DNA of 64,000 bases from Antitrichia curtipendula. Taxonomy: Eukaryota; Streptophyta; Bryopsida; Hypnales; Leucodontaceae. Below, piece after piece: positions 39,960 through 53,461 of this stretch. Below the pieces are notes generated by a model. It searched no databases. It saw nothing but the letters and a program-made list of their open reading frames with translations, and was not told the origin of the DNA. The stretch lies in NCBI GenBank assembly GCA_951230915.1, contig OX579640.1, positions 17,814,981-17,878,980 on the forward strand, given 5' to 3'. The position numbers and the translations under genes are program-made. Positions within the stretch are counted from its first letter, which is position 1. Every line of letters begins with the position of its first letter.

Positions 39960-42900
39960 TAATAGTATTAAAATATTCAAATAATATATACTTGCATACT
40001 TATTTATTAAAAAAAATTAATTCACATTTTACCACTGTAAAGGTCTTTAAGAATCCGCATTTGATATTAAGTCGCAATCTTTTACATTCTTCCTATATCC
40101 ACATAATAATTTAAATAACTAATAATTTAATAAAATTTACAGCAAGTAATAAAACAAGGTTAAAAGTTCTAAAATGAGTTATAAATTAACTTCATTTTAT
40201 TTTTAATTGTAATTTGATAAAATGACCCATCTATCAATTATAGTTCACAATCATGAAATCCATTGAACTTATTTAACACACCTCAGTAAAATCTTGATTT
40301 GAAACAACATCAATCGTAATATTTTCTTTTTTTTGGAGATTTAGTATTGATAAAGTCACATTAGTCATTGAAGACCCTATTAAATATGACTCTTTTTGTA
40401 TACTAGTACCTATACAAATCATATAATATATTATTAGATAAAAATAGATGATTAAATACTCTCTTTGTTCCAAAATGATCTTTCAGTTGGACAAAATGTT
40501 AGGAACTTTAGGTTGTAAATGACATTATAATTTCAACCCGTTTCAAGCTTTAAGTACATTTTAGTGTACTTTTATTGTCCTAAAACTTTGAATTTCATAG
40601 CTCCTTTCAAAATCTGGTATTTAGCGTATTGTAATAAAATTAAAGGAAATTTGAAGATCATTTTGGGATGAAGGGAGTATCATTTTATAATTTAAACAAA
40701 AAATGTGTAAAGTTTATATAAAAGAAGGAAAAAACATGAGTCATTTACCTGTGACAAGAACAAGTCTATAGCATGAATCCATCTTTGAATTCCCAGGAAC
40801 ACGAATTTTTACAAATGTTCCAGTAACTTTGCTTTCAAAATTGGGATCAATTATAAATTCTTCAAGTATTGACCTTCGTAAATAAATCAAGCTAATATTT
40901 TTGTAATTTATTGCTGCATATTCATCACTTTGGGGTCTTTGAGAACTTCCATCAAATTTCTGAGTTTTTCTTTTTACTCTTAATACTCCAAGTTTCAATT
41001 TTTCTTGACTTGTTGCATTTAAAGTTGAAGTATCTTCTAGTTTTTGTTTTTCAATTGTGATTATTGTTTTTTTAGAAAGATTTGAATGTTCTTTTGCAAG
41101 AAAGTGTTGATTGAGTAGCTTAAACATTTCAAATTGTCCAATGGACTCTTTTTTAAATATGAGACGAAGTTGCTTGTCACAAATGATATCACTCATTTTT
41201 CTTGGATTTTGAAGCTTATGTTCTTTGATATACATCCAAAGTAATTTGTGAACAGCAAACCTTGTTAACGGTTTACTAATATCTTCTTTCATATATTTAA
41301 GAAATGTCTTTAATTCTCTTGATGCCCATTCTCCAATTGTCGATGGAGCCTCTTTGCAACATGAAGTGGTTTCTTGATTCAAATCATTGATTTGTGGTTG
41401 ATGAATCTCATCAAGGTCCATCTTAGGAAATTCTTCATTGACATGTATTTTTGAAGTTTCTTTGAATTTAATGTCTTTGTTTTGATTGTCTTCAATTTTT
41501 GGAGAATGTTCAAAATCCTCATGTGAGCTATGAGAAGCTTTGTCAGACTCAATGTCTGATCCCCCACCATTAGAATGATTTTGTATTGTTGAATGACAAT
41601 CACTACTATTTTTTAATTCAATTCCACCATTATCTAGAAGAGAAACTAAAATAGAATAATTGTTCTTAAGTTCAAGCCAATACTCTTTAAACAAGTATTC
41701 ATATGTTTCTTTGTCTTCAAAATCTACTTGTTCCTGTAATGTAATAGAATATTCTTTTCAAAATTAAAAAAAAAAATTATACAATTATAATATATTTTAT
41801 AAATAAGTAGTAAATTCATGAATTTGATAATGCACATTTACAAAAACTTCAATCAAATCAAATCAAAATAATTAATAAAATATCAATATTTATAAGCTTT
41901 AATATTAAAAACAATATTAGTTTATTTTAAAAAAATTATATTCAATTGATATTTACATAAGAATGTTATTTTGTAGAAGGAAAAAAAATTGCATACCCCT
42001 TCATTGTTTATGGTTTTGTCATATTCAATCATACTTACAATCGGCAAACATTCTTCACATAATCCTTTTCTTTTGCTTTGGATGCAAAATTCAGATTCCT
42101 TAATGCATTGTTTGCAAAATGATGTTGGACATGTATAGCATTGATAATTTCTAGGTTTCTTACAATTCAAGCAGAAATGAGAACCTACATATAAAGATTA
42201 CAACAATTTCTTGTAAAAAGACAAAAAAAATATAGAAATTAAAATGTTTTAAATCAACTAAATTTCTCTTGACATGTATTCCAAAATGCAATTTATTTCA
42301 ATAAAATCAATTGTGAATACTAATAAATATCAAAATTTCATCAAATTTTCATCAAATTTTTTTCACATACCACAAAACCACGCGCCCTTTTTTAAAAAGA
42401 AGGCTTTATCACGGCCAATACAACTCAAGTGATATGCTTTGGGGCACAATCTATACAAAACTTACAGTTTATATTTTAGTTTCAAAAATGTTATTTTATT
42501 ACATTAAATCAATACAATATATATTGCATAATTACTAAACATTGAGTAATATACATTTTTAATCTTTCACAATATGTATTTATTTCATGTTTATATATTT
42601 ATTTAATTACATTTATAATATGTGTAATAGAAATATGACTAATAATACCTATGATCACAAAGAACAAGATCACCTCCATCAAAACAAATGAAACAAACGT
42701 CTTCTTCATTTTTTGTCTTTGTAACAAATTGTTGTTCACGTTTATTTCTTTTCTTTTTACGTTCATAAAAATATCCTTCTAGTGCACGTTTCTTCTTGTT
42801 TTGTGATTCTATTGTGGTTGTTGATTCTTCTCTCATTAGATTATGTGGATTGCGATGAATTAATCGTGCTTCTTCATTTCTTTCAAAAGCTTCATACAAC

Positions 42901-43532
42901 TCCATTTCTTGTTCTAGTTCTGATTTGTTCTCCATCGGATGAACACAAACATTGTTTTCAATTGTAGGATGAATACTTTCAATAATTGAATGATTACATT
43001 CAATCTTACATTTGGGTTCAAATTCTTTTTTATCAATCAAAGAACATTTTGATTCTACATTTATAGACATGTTTCTAATAATGGCAACATCAAGCAAATT
43101 TTGTACAACTACATCAACAACATTATTTACAATGTTGTATTTATTATCCTTGCAACTAACACTTGTTGTTTCCAAATTTCCAAATTCGGACTTTTCATTT
43201 TGACTATTGGCATTGTTGTTGTTGAATTGAGCAATTTCTAAATTTGTAGATTTAGTTTTTATTTTTGCATTTTGTTCCAAATTTCTTCTGGTATAATATT
43301 TGGATTTAATACTACCATTTGGAAGTTCATCGTCTGATAATAAAATCACATCTTCTAAGACATTGGATTCTTGTTGAGTTTGATATGCACTAATCAAATT
43401 ACTATCTACTTTTAATTTCTTTGTTTCATTTTGGCCTTTTGTGTCTAATTGTGATTTAATCTCACTATTGTTTATTTTATTTTTTGTGATTCTATTTCTT
43501 TTGTATACATTGTAAACATCATTTGAAGCCAT
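36555..43532 (-). CDS. NERD-like protein: PHD-SWIB-Plus3-GYF-CCCH
   Basis: Same domain order as Arabidopsis NERD (an Argonaute-binding factor in non-canonical RNA-directed DNA methylation) and its CCCH-44 relatives, so a nuclear chromatin/small-RNA role is likely. Ten coding exons, high to low: 43532-42649, 42450-42371, 42184-41997, 41733-40749, 40409-40282, 40092-40033, 39809-39759, 39618-39548, 38738-38578, 37630-36555; all phases close, 1227 aa. PHD finger at about 279-335 (VCFICFDGGDLVLCD, YHLSCIGRD), then a second Cys-rich zinc region to about 378; SWIB at 518-598 (GEWASRELKTFLKYM); Plus3 at about 660-780; GYF at about 1036-1087 (LWHYVDPSGTIQGPFSIEQL); C-terminal CCCH finger at 1208-1227. 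GW/WG dipeptides, which bind Argonaute in NERD, are scarce. Codons are strongly AT-rich compared with the other genes here. Start chosen at MASNDVYN; an upstream in-frame ATG exists. Confidence 0.92.
38265..38512. mobile_element. Stowaway-like MITE in last intron of NERD-like gene
   Basis: The ends CTCCCTCTGTTCCACTAAAA and TTTTAGTGAGACGGAGGGAG are inverted repeats of the classic Stowaway (Tc1/mariner) form, about 245 bp. A TA precedes the left end; the right flank is TT, a decayed TA. The interior holds a further inverted pair (tattgaattttgattgttga / tcaacaatcaatgatcaa). It lies in the 947-bp intron 37631-38577. Confidence 0.8.
38739..39547 (-). other. U12-type AT-AC intron of NERD-like gene
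   Basis: Read on the minus strand, exon 8 ends ...AAAAAAGA and the intron begins ATATCCTTTTT, an exact U12 donor. It ends TTTCATAC before exon 9, which starts ATTGCGGGAG. Splicing GA to A gives Glu, then LRECVEK, matching the family. A branch-point-like TACTTAAC sits at 38757-38764, about 19 nt before the AC end. No GT-AG pair gives this join. Confidence 0.88.
39883..39958. repeat. (TA)n microsatellite in NERD-like intron
   Basis: About 38 perfect TA units in the intron between coding exons 6 and 7 (39810-40032). It occupies about a third of that intron, and its length is likely variable. Confidence 0.95.
40457..40679. mobile_element. Stowaway-like MITE in intron 4 of NERD-like gene
   Basis: TA-flanked element whose left end CTCTCTTTGTTCCAAAATGA mirrors the right end TCATTTTGGGATGAAGGGAG; TA at 40457-40458 and 40678-40679. 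Length about 220 bp, in the intron 40410-40748. Same superfamily as 38265-38512 but a different family inside. Confidence 0.82.
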
Positions 43533-44385
43533 TTTTTCAATTAAAGGTCTTATGATATTTATAATGAATTTTATATAAATCTTCCAAGCACCACAAAAAA
43601 TTTGCAATCATATTTATTAGTCTACTATTAATATGAATCATAGCAAAAAACACAAAATTATTTATTTTCCCTTCTTCTTCAACTTGAAGCATGTTTTTTC
43701 AAGCTCTAATGGAATTTTATCACTAGTCATCTTCTTTATTCAAAATAGATTTGAAATTCTCTAATTTAATGATTTGATGGATACATTTTTTTATTGTGTT
43801 TTTTTTGCATGCTTAATTTTTTAATATTCAAATTTAAAAAACATTTGTATATATAATATATTAATATTTATACATTTGTATTTTATTATTAATTAAAAAA
43901 AATCTAACTATGAATAAAACCATAACAAAAAATGAATAAACAATAGGTTCAAATTTGTTAAGCAAAAATATCAAATTATCCTCCAAGAATTAGGGTTTTG
44001 ATTTTTTTTTTTTTAAACTCATATCAAGAACATGTTTAAGTTTTTGCAACAAATTTACACTACAATGACTCCACTTCATCTCTACTAGTGTGCCCTATGC
44101 CATTGTCATTGTCAAAAGGAAGAAAAAGTAATTATTCTATTTTTTGACTCATAAAAATTCAGTAATTTTTTTATTTGAGTCGGAATGCCACAAAACCAAG
44201 CCCGTGCACCCTTCCTTGTTGAGGGCTTTCCAATGGTACTAAGCAAGCGATTGGGGGATGCATTATCAAGGAGATATCATTGTAACAAACAAAACAAACA
44301 AATAACATAATTTAGTGGATGTATATGCCTTTGCTTGGGCCATATAATGTATTTTATTAGATAAAATAATTATATTAATATATTT
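43533..44385. other. Upstream region of NERD-like gene
   Basis: AT-rich promoter side of the minus-strand gene. A further in-frame ATG at about 43607 could extend the protein by 25 residues with a hydrophobic, unlikely sequence. No other gene is seen. Confidence 0.45.
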
Positions 44386-45210
44386 TTAACCCCTAAAGGA
44401 CCAGCCTTATGTTTTTGGCAACATAACTTTTGGGGGCATGTAAAGATTTTAGTTTTTTTCTTTAGAATTTTCACACAACATGTGGACAAGAAACGAGACA
44501 AGAAGTAGCTTTAAGGCCCAATAATTTTCATAACTTTTGACTTCATGGTTAAAAAATTATTGTGTGGTATGTAGTTTGTTTTTTAACTTGGGGAATTCAA
44601 GCAGATAAGAAAAAATCACTTTTTTTATAAATAAACACTTGAAATTGGTTCTTTAGATTTATACATACGTTGAAAGCTTTGAATCATTCTATTTTGATTA
44701 ATGAAATGAAAGTTATGAGGAGTTTTAGTTTTCAAGAAGTTACTAAATTTTTGCTCTAAGATAAACTTTGAAGTCTTTTATTTAACTCAATTTTCAATAT
44801 TTTTGGAAAAAAATAAAACTATAGGATGGAAATTATTTATTACAACATTAAAACCATTGAGATTGGCATTTTTCAATTCCATAAATAAATTCTCAACAAT
44901 TTAGTATTTTGAATCATTCTCTACTTCTTTCTACTTATTATTTTTTTTGTGTATGTTGTACAATTTCAAATGATCCAAAAATTTCAAGCATGCATCCAAA
45001 TTGCCTTGAAGAATGAATCTAAAGAAGCACAACCATTTGGGACATTTTTCAAAATGATTTGATCTCGTGAAGTGCAGTACTACAAGATCCTATGGTTACA
45101 TGTGTCCAAAAATGATATTTTCAAAAATTTGGTACTTGTACTAGAAATAACAGTTTTGGAGCATTTTTGGTGAGCACATAGTCAAGGTCTCAAGGAACTT
45201 TAGGGGTTAA
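44386..45210. mobile_element. TTAA-flanked element B1
   Basis: 825 bp from TTAA (44386) to TTAA (45207-45210). The ends CCCCTAAAGGACCAG and AGGAACTTTAGGGG share a perfect 9-bp inverted repeat next to TTAA. The interior is AT-rich and non-coding, with aacttttgactt-type phrases also found near 46140. Confidence 0.75.
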
Positions 45211-46426
45211 AAAACAAGCTCAATATAGATATTTAAGTAAATTTTTTTAAATTATTAAATATTAAAAAAATAAAACTTGTGAAGAAATTGGTATATTTGG
45301 TAAATTTAAGATGTGTTATAGTTTACAATTTATAAATTTTAGTGAAGTTTTTTTTATGAAAAAAGCATGAAAATTAAGTTTCATTTTTTTTATTGAAAAT
45401 AAAAATTATCTTTGAATTTCTTTTAACTTGATTTGTATATGTATAACTTTGCTATTCAACACATAGAAGTTCTTACTAATGACATGAAATTTTGTGTGAT
45501 TTGCTAAAATCATAAATTGCATCTAAGGAGAAAAATTAATAAGAATAATAAATAATAAGTTAGTTTTTAAAATGACTTTATTTTGTGATGGTTTAATTTC
45601 AATAAGAAATTTAAAATCAACATGAAAAAAGTTAAAAATTGAAAAGCTTCCATCTCAAGAAGATGCTTACTATATAAATCTACAATCTAATGTTGGTATT
45701 TTAGTTCAAATGTTTGAAATACAATATCCAATAATACTACAATGTTTGAAATACAATAATATATATAGACCTTATTTTAAATATTTATATATCCATGTAA
45801 AAAATAATAATTGTAACAATTGAAATTTGAGAGACAATAGTAATTTCTTTACTAAATTTTTTTTAAGGTCTTAATAAAAAAAATTAGATTTAATTAGACA
45901 TAGTAAAAATTTCACTCATTGAATGAAACTCCATTATATAGCATAAAATTACACATATAGTAACATCAATAATTACATTTTGAAAAACTTGCCTCAAGGT
46001 TTATTTTATCCTAAAAGATAACATAGTCTTCATTTGACATTATTGCATTTTTGATCATGTAATTATGAATGAAGTTTTTATTTTATTTTATTTGCATTTT
46101 CACACAACCTGAGATGGCTTTTAGAGGCAATGATTTTCATAACTTTTGACTACAGGATAAAAAAATTATTGTATGATAAGAAAGTTTGGACAACTCAAGA
46201 AAGTCACTTTTTTAAACATTTATGATTAAGGAAAAACTTATATTGTTAATGGTTTCAAGATGGATTTGAAGTACACTAATTCAAATGCTAATATTTTTTA
46301 ACATGTAAACAAAGCCATGTACAACTTCTTTTCTTCTGAAAATTGTAAAACTTGAATCCAAAAATGGATCAAATATGTAAGATTTTAAAAGAAAATGATA
46401 TGCATGCCTCCAAAACAAAAAGCTCT
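45211..46426. other. AT-rich intergenic; degraded repeat similar to B1
   Basis: No gene. Around 46090-46210 the phrases ttcacacaac, ttttcataacttttgac and ttaaaaaaattattgt recall the interior of B1 (44470-44560), so a decayed relative may be present. Confidence 0.4.
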
Positions 46427-47018
46427 TTAACCCTTAAGCGCTCCGATGTCCAATTTTTGGTTGATGAAGACATTTATGTTCTTCTTTCTTTGTTGTTGTT
46501 GCTTAGATGAAAGCCATCCTAATTTGTGGAGGTACTTCATCAAGTTCTTGTCCTATCCATTGGTTGGATTTGTTGTTATTAGAGTACATATTTTTCTAAA
46601 ATTACAAATGTGGAAGTACATCAAGTAGTTGACCAAGCACAAATTGCATCAACTCTAGTTCAAAACTAGATTTGGAAAAATGAGGTCATAGGTGTAAAGC
46701 ACACTAAAATTCCAAAAAATAGCATGCCAAAAGAACCTCCTTTGAAATCCATTCCAGCAAGTTTTACTCCAAAAACAATAATATTTTGCTTGTAATTGAA
46801 TTTGAAGGAATTAAAAAAATTTCCTTTTAAAATTCATAAAAATATTGATGATAGCATTGGTGAATCTAACTGTATAGATGGAATTTAGAATTGAAAATCT
46901 ACAACTTTCATTGGTATATCAATTCCCAAATATTCTTCTAAATAATAATTTCTAATGATTTTTTCCAAATTGTCAATTTTGGAGAAGACTCTAGACGTTT
47001 AGGGCAATTGGGGGTTAA
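46427..47018. repeat. Probable TTAA-flanked element B2
   Basis: TTAA-CCCTTAAGCGCTCCG on the left and GTTTAGGGCAATTGGGGG-TTAA on the right, 592 bp. The inverted ends are weaker than in B1. The open frame at 46446-46628 begins at the left end and has no domain. Confidence 0.5.
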
Positions 47019-50000
47019 CTTTGCAAAACTACTCTAAATGGAATGAATCAATTTTTTTGATATAAAAAATATATATTTTATAATAAATCAAATTATAAAA
47101 ATATATATTTTAAGCTTTTGTGATTCTTTTTGGTGGGTTCAACTATTTTTGAGCTTCAAGTAGTATACTTTTTCTCCCAAATAAAAATTCAAATGAAAAT
47201 TCTATTCTAAAAAGATATATATTTCTACCTTAAAAAAATTAGAATATCATGCCCAAAATTGAGATCATAGAAATCACTAACTAAACCTTTTAGTTAACAC
47301 TTGGGACTCTAAAGGTCAAGGGATTAAATAAAATAGAATAAATAAAAAGGTTTTTGAACAAACATTAATCCATTCAATAAAATATAATCTCAAAATTAAA
47401 TTTATTAAGAATGATGCCTACATTGAAATGGAAATTAAAAGAAGCTTACAACTTTTGCAATAATGATTGGAATGGCATAAAACATTGCCATACTAGTTGA
47501 ACTTGATAATTAGAAATTTTTCTAAAAATCAAGTATAGAAATTTTACGTGTAAAGTCACTATAGTGTGGTCAAATTTGCAAAAATCTCACATTTAACAAA
47601 ATAGACTTTTTACAAATCAAATTCTAAACCAAGTCCAGTCCAAAGGCCATCATAACAATTACATTGTGATCCTTGTATTTTCTAATTACATTGAATCTCT
47701 ATAGTAGCCCATGGATTAGTAATTAATCTCTTGAAGGTCTCACTAGCCTAGTATAGGCCTAAGAAATTTAGAAGTCTAAACATAAACTTTCATTTATGAT
47801 TAGTAACAAAAACTTATAAACTTACATTGCTCCATCACCAAGCTCCAAAATAGACCAACGAAAATCTTTCTTTGCTTAGGTGGATACTATAAATTTTTGA
47901 TGCAAACAAAGAACATGCGCATTTGGGCATGCTTTGTTATCTTGGGTGCAACCATCATTTAAAAAATAAATTAATTGGACTTGTTTTTTAAGATTTATTT
48001 GAATATGGAAAGCATTCATTCATTCTATTCTAATGAGACTATCTTGGCAAGGGATTTTGTTTTGCAGATAGTTATGAAAGTCCAAGTTGTTTGTATTTAT
48101 TGAATGTTTATAGAATTAATTATGAATTTTTAAAAGAAAATATCATTTTTTTTTTAAAAATTTGGCATTTTTTTTTACTATTCTTTTACATATTGGTTTT
48201 GATGTTCTATTCAATATTACTTTTGATAGTAGAATTTTGAAAAAATTTAGACATTTGTTTTGATACTTAAGCCTTCAAAATGAAGTGTTGTGAATTTCAT
48301 GATTTCTCACTTTTTGACACTTCACTATTGGAAGTAGTGTCAAAATAGTGTTAAAAAAAGTCTAAAAAATCCTTTTTATTTTATTAGTTGTTGTGACAAA
48401 TTAATCTATTGTAAATTGAATTGAAGAAATTCATGTATTTGATTAACCTTAGATTAAAGACGAAAAAATCACATGTACAAGTCACCTCTATGATAGTAAA
48501 ATGACAAGATTACTTGCAAAAATTGAGGACAAAAATTTGTAGATAAAATAAATCAAATAAATTATTGACATCTAGAATAATTTTTGTAGATAATTGAAAC
48601 ATTTAACTGAATCTAGAATATTTTAGAGCCCTCTATTACTAAAAAAGATCTCCTAAAAGAACCTTAACCCCTAAGTAGACAAATGATGTATTGTTTTTTT
48701 TTAAATTCTCTAAATGAGAAAAATCTTTATATTTGCTAAAGTATTGGAACTTGCAAAAAACATAATTGTTGGGACTTCTACTCTTGATTTTGTGGTGTAT
48801 ATGGAGAAAAATTTGAGTTGTATGAAGAATCTATAGTTTGCAAAACGGATCTTTCAATGGATTTTACTAAGAAATACTATACATAATTTCAATGCCACTA
48901 TGGATTAAGCATTTAAATGTAGATGGACCATGGACGTGATGACTACATACTTTGGAAAATGATTTGAAGCTTTTTTAAAATTAGAATTGGAACTCAAATG
49001 GTATGCATATATTTGATGTGCCATAAGAATTTATTAGAGACAATAATTGTAGCCTTATACTTAGTAGGTCACTTTCTATTTACAACAATAGTTTTTAATT
49101 ATTAGAGTTTCAAAATCCTATATGAAAATCTTTGTCTTCAAATCTATATTTTATTTGCTAAAAGATAAAATGTATAGCAAACCACTCATTTGAATTTTTC
49201 TTTGAATTTTTTGTTCATTTTTCCTTATATTTTTGTACAAATGTACTATGTATCTCAATTTCTTCAAATTGGTCATAAATCAAGGTTGTCTTTCAAAGAC
49301 TTAAGTATTCTTTTTTAATCAATGAGAATCCATTAGGACTAAAAATCATTCCAAAGCACATTGGTCATGATCCTGAAAATGAACTTCAAAGCCATTAAGG
49401 TATGTAGTACTCCCATACTCAACATTGCCTAAATTGCAACACTTATATTTGAACCCCAAAGCTTCACTTCTTCTTAGATATTGATTATACAAGATGTGCA
49501 CAATCAAACATGAAAGTCCATAAGTATATAGTAATTTTTTATACACCTAAAGACAATACTTCTAAAACTCAAAACTTATTTATATTGTATCCAAATAATA
49601 CATGTGATTTCTTGACATTGGACACTATAAATATTTTCAGTTATTGTACAAGAATGCCCTACTTTTGAATTAGGTATTGTTGTAATTGGGACTTATGAAC
49701 CTCCATGGTTAAAAATGAAAATATTTAAAGAAATATCTATTGACTTTGATGGCTTGTAAAATAACTTTCTTGGGGTAAAGCAACCTAATTGTTAAGGCAA
49801 CCTAGTTTTACTATTTTGTGTAAGTTGTTTTTCACACTTTTCAAACTCTTTTTTTAAATCTCATTTGTATGCAATTTCTTATTAAATAACAAATTGTTTA
49901 GTAAGAGGGGCAAAAAACATTTTGAATTAGCTAAGGTAGTCTACTCTAAAAGCAATTGTGCTCTAAAAATAATCATGACACAAAGGTACATTTTTCTTTC

Positions 50001-50286
50001 TTCAATGTACCAACAGTGTACATTTCAAGAGGTGGCCGATCGCTTTTAGTGAATCTTGTTTTTCAACTTCAATTTTTTTTTAATTAATTCCACAAAGGTC
50101 CATAAAACATAAAATAACTTGGGTTAGATGCTAATTCATTTGTTCTTCCTACTAAAATTTACTAGAAATTATTTCAAGGAGTTTAGCTTTTCTCCACAGG
50201 CAATCAGCTCTAAATGGGACCCATAATGTTGACAAAATAAGTTCATTATAGATAACCCTGCTCTTGGCCTTTCTGTATGATCTTGT
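47019..50286. other. AT-rich intergenic desert
   Basis: About 3.3 kb without a supported gene. A lone left-type end TTAACCCCTAAGTAGAC at 48664 has no mirror end nearby. A phrase at 47311-47335 (tctaaaggtcaagggattaa) resembles a right-type end. Confidence 0.45.
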
Positions 50287-50946
50287 TTAACCTCTACATG
50301 CAAAAGGCCTTTTTTGAGTTTCTAGGAAAGTAGGAATTTGCTCTAAATTGAACAAAAAGCCAACATTTGATAAATGTTATCAATTTTTTTTGAAATGTAA
50401 CTGTACAAATTCAAACTAAATATGTTAGAGATCACATAAGAAAAGAAAACGCAATGATATTACTTATAGATTGAAAGATTATAATGTTTGATCATGAGGG
50501 TGTGAAAATTGTGAAAATGATTTGAAGTCTTTCTATCTTCTTTTCACATGTCAAATTAAAAAATTTGGTCACCAAAAAAATATGAGGATAAAGGGTCAGA
50601 CATACATATCTCCAATCAATTTATGTCTTCTCAAAATCTACTCTACAAATTTTTTAAATGAATTTCTAATATGATTTTTTCTCCGAGATCTAGTGTATTT
50701 GAGGCTCATTTCCAAGAGGCCTCAACACTACAAAAAGCCAAGATTGCACTAGACATCCTTGCACAAAATCTTGAACAAAAAAATAGTTATAAATAATTTT
50801 CAAAGTTGGATTTTTGATGCTAGAACTGGACTTCAAAAAAATTCAAAAATATAAATAGCTTCTAAAATAGCAACTTGGTTAGGTTTTATTTAACATCAAA
50901 GTATTGTCGACACCAAAATTTGGTGCCTCGAGCATTTAGATGTAAA
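50287..50946 (-). repeat. TTAA-flanked element family A, copy A4 (uninterrupted)
   Basis: 660 bp, inverted relative to A1. It begins TTAA-CCTCTACATGCAAAAGG and ends GGTGCCTCGAGCATTTAGAT followed by gTAAA. It contains no nested insertion, so it supplies the empty-site reference for S2 and N1 (atgaggataaagggtcagac at about 50582). Confidence 0.78.
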
Positions 50947-52312
50947 ATATATACGTCGTAATTTGTAATTGATGTAAAAATGTTTTGGAGCAGGCATTCA
51001 TCAACATTGCTGCTACAATATATATGAAGAAAGAGAAAGGAATATTTAAGGTCTCCAATGAGGTAAGACACTCCTCACTGTCACTTTAATGAGACTTCCA
51101 AATCAAAACATAAGAGTTAATCAAAAAGTGCGTGCAATGAGGGACCATGGGCCGCAGTTTGAGAAAAATACAAGTCCAAACTCCATGAAGCATCTAAATT
51201 GGGATCTAAGGTAGAAACACCTAAAAGCATCCGTGTACCTTTTGGCACACCTATAAAAAGCATTGAAAACTAACAATAGAGTGCCACTAAAACCGTCATT
51301 TCATGTTTTTTGTTTAATGAGGGGGTATTTCAAACCACGTATGGGGCATAGTATAGATATGTCAGAGCCCTCATTACATTGATTTCATGATAATTAAGTT
51401 CATATTCAGTACAATGAAGTAATAGCCACCATATCACTGAGGAACTACTTTTTATTTTGCAATGTACTAATTATGCACAAGCACATATCCAATTTACAAT
51501 ACTGAAATGGACAGATTCAAAAATCCATTGGTTGGTTTTACTAAGGATGGCGGCAACATATTAGTGTGCCCACACATACATTAAAGACTAGTAAAGGCAA
51601 ATTTTGGGTGCCTTTCATCAACAATGTGACAAACAAATTCAATTCTATGTAGATCACTCCTTTGGAAACAAAATTTGCTTGTTCACCTTATCCACTTTAA
51701 GTATGAGATTTTAGTAATTTCCATAACTGCTCTACATTAGTGAAGGTAGCATTTGCATCAAACTATTCAATTTTGTTTTAAAATAACTTAGTGGTAGAAC
51801 GGTTTCATTTTGTGTGAAGGCTTGGAGTTTTCTTTTGATTGTGAGTATTCTTTAGCTACAGACATGGTAGTTGAAGATAGAGATTTTTGAAGGTTTAGAT
51901 GTGGATCAGAGTATGTAGATGAGACATCAGATACAACATATTACAATAGTGATGGCAGCAATGACGATGACATTGGAGATGCAACTCATATAGTTTGTTC
52001 TAAACCAATGAGTTGCCAAGGACCCAAGCGTTTAGTAGATAGAGGAGCCAACCCTACAAGTGAAGCATGCACTACAGAAGAGGACCAGCCCTCCAAGACC
52101 AAGATGCGTTTACAATAGGGAGGAGAGATGATCAACATACAAAGAGAACAAAAGGGAAGGCCCTAATGTGGTTCACAACAACATTGTTGGTCCATCTACA
52201 AGCCAAAGTACATCTACCGATCATTGTAAGATTACTATGAATTCAACTCCAGATGATGTTGAAATTGTGGAAAGAAGAAGCTCAGTAGCCGAATATATGT
52301 TTTGGATCCCAT
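50947..52312. other. Intergenic; possible upstream part of pogo relic
   Basis: No intact gene. From about 51890 the sequence is less AT-rich and reads like decayed coding DNA (Glu/Asp-rich frames with stops) continuing into the pogo-like relic; I could not identify a domain in it. Confidence 0.4.
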
Positions 52313-53461
52313 GTGCATTCCCATCAAACTAGCCCACTTGAACACATGAGTTTGGTACATGAAGGGTTAGAAATGAGTCATGACATTCCCTCAAGGAAAG
52401 GAGGACGTTCAAAGAAGGGCATACAAGTGAAAAAGAATGGAACATGGATAGATGAACAATTATATGCAGCTTTGCAGGCAGTAGAGAATGGCATGAAAAT
52501 CAAGAGAGCATTCAAAGTATTCGGAATACCTCATACATTGCTTCGAGAGCATGTGTATCACCCCAAGCCGAAAGCGTGCAGCTGAAATCGTGCTATCCAA
52601 AAAGGAAGAAGAAGAGATACTGCAATGGTACTTCAAATTGGCTAACTTAGGGCTTCCCATCAGTATGTTGAACATGTGCCAAAAGGTTGGAGACATCATT
52701 AGAAACCGTTCAACTCCATGGGTGAGAAGGGCATATCTGATAGGGGATGGGTAAGATGGTTCAAGAAATGTCATCTGGAATTCACTTTAAAAGTTTTATA
52801 GCCATTTGAAGTAGCAAGAGCTAGAGGACTATATGCAAAAAACATAACTATTTTTTATGATAGTTTAAAGACACTTACCACTTTAGGCAAATATCTTCCA
52901 AGTCAGATTTAGAACTGTGATGAGACGGGTTGCCAAGTTGGGAGAAATGGTAGAGCCAAAATCATTGCCCATATAAGTACTAGATGTGTTTACTTTGTTG
53001 TTTTTGATAAAACAGAGTGGTGTTCTATATTAATTTGTATGAACGTTGCAAGTACATATATTCCTAATTTATACATCTTTAAAGGCAAACAAGAACAAAA
53101 GAAATATCTTGAGGGATGTGAAGATAGTGCTTGCATGGCAATGCAGTCCAAAGCCTAGATGAATTCAACAATTTTCTATACTCGGATTTCACATTTCAGA
53201 ACATGTATTCAAGAAAGAGATGGAATTTCACCTGAGATGCACCATCTTCTTATTGTAGATGGCCACAACGCTCATGTAACATTGGATGTTGTCTTGAAAG
53301 CTTATGATATGGGCTTGGATATGGTAATCCTTCCCTTCCATACAAGTCATGCATTGCAACTCCTAGATGCATCCATATTCAAGCCGTTCAAGAATGTGTT
53401 TAAAGCATACCATGATTGGTGGACACAACGGTGTCCTAAGGGAAATGCTTTCATCATGTAG
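52313..53461 (+). pseudogene. pogo/Tigger-like (CENP-B type) transposase relic
   Basis: Broken into at least three frames. 52313-52585 has GTWIDEQLYAALQAVENGMK and IKRAFKVFGIPHTLLREHV, a psq-type helix-turn-helix. 52551-52754 has AEIVLSKKEEEEILQWYFKL, a CENP-B-type second HTH. The DDE core follows with stops: NCDETG near 52915, then LLIVDGHNAHV and LQLLDASIFKPFKN in 53159-53461, covering the three acidic positions D, D, D. Stops after TLKVL and LPSQI and before MNSTIF show it is dead. It belongs to the Tc1/mariner superfamily, which could have mobilised TA-flanked MITEs such as 59830-59984; that link is inference. Confidence 0.8.

Noticed and set aside
48664..48680. Another TTAACCCCTAA element end
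   Set aside because: No mirrored end with TTAA was found within a few kilobases, so a bounded element is not supported; it may be a truncated copy.
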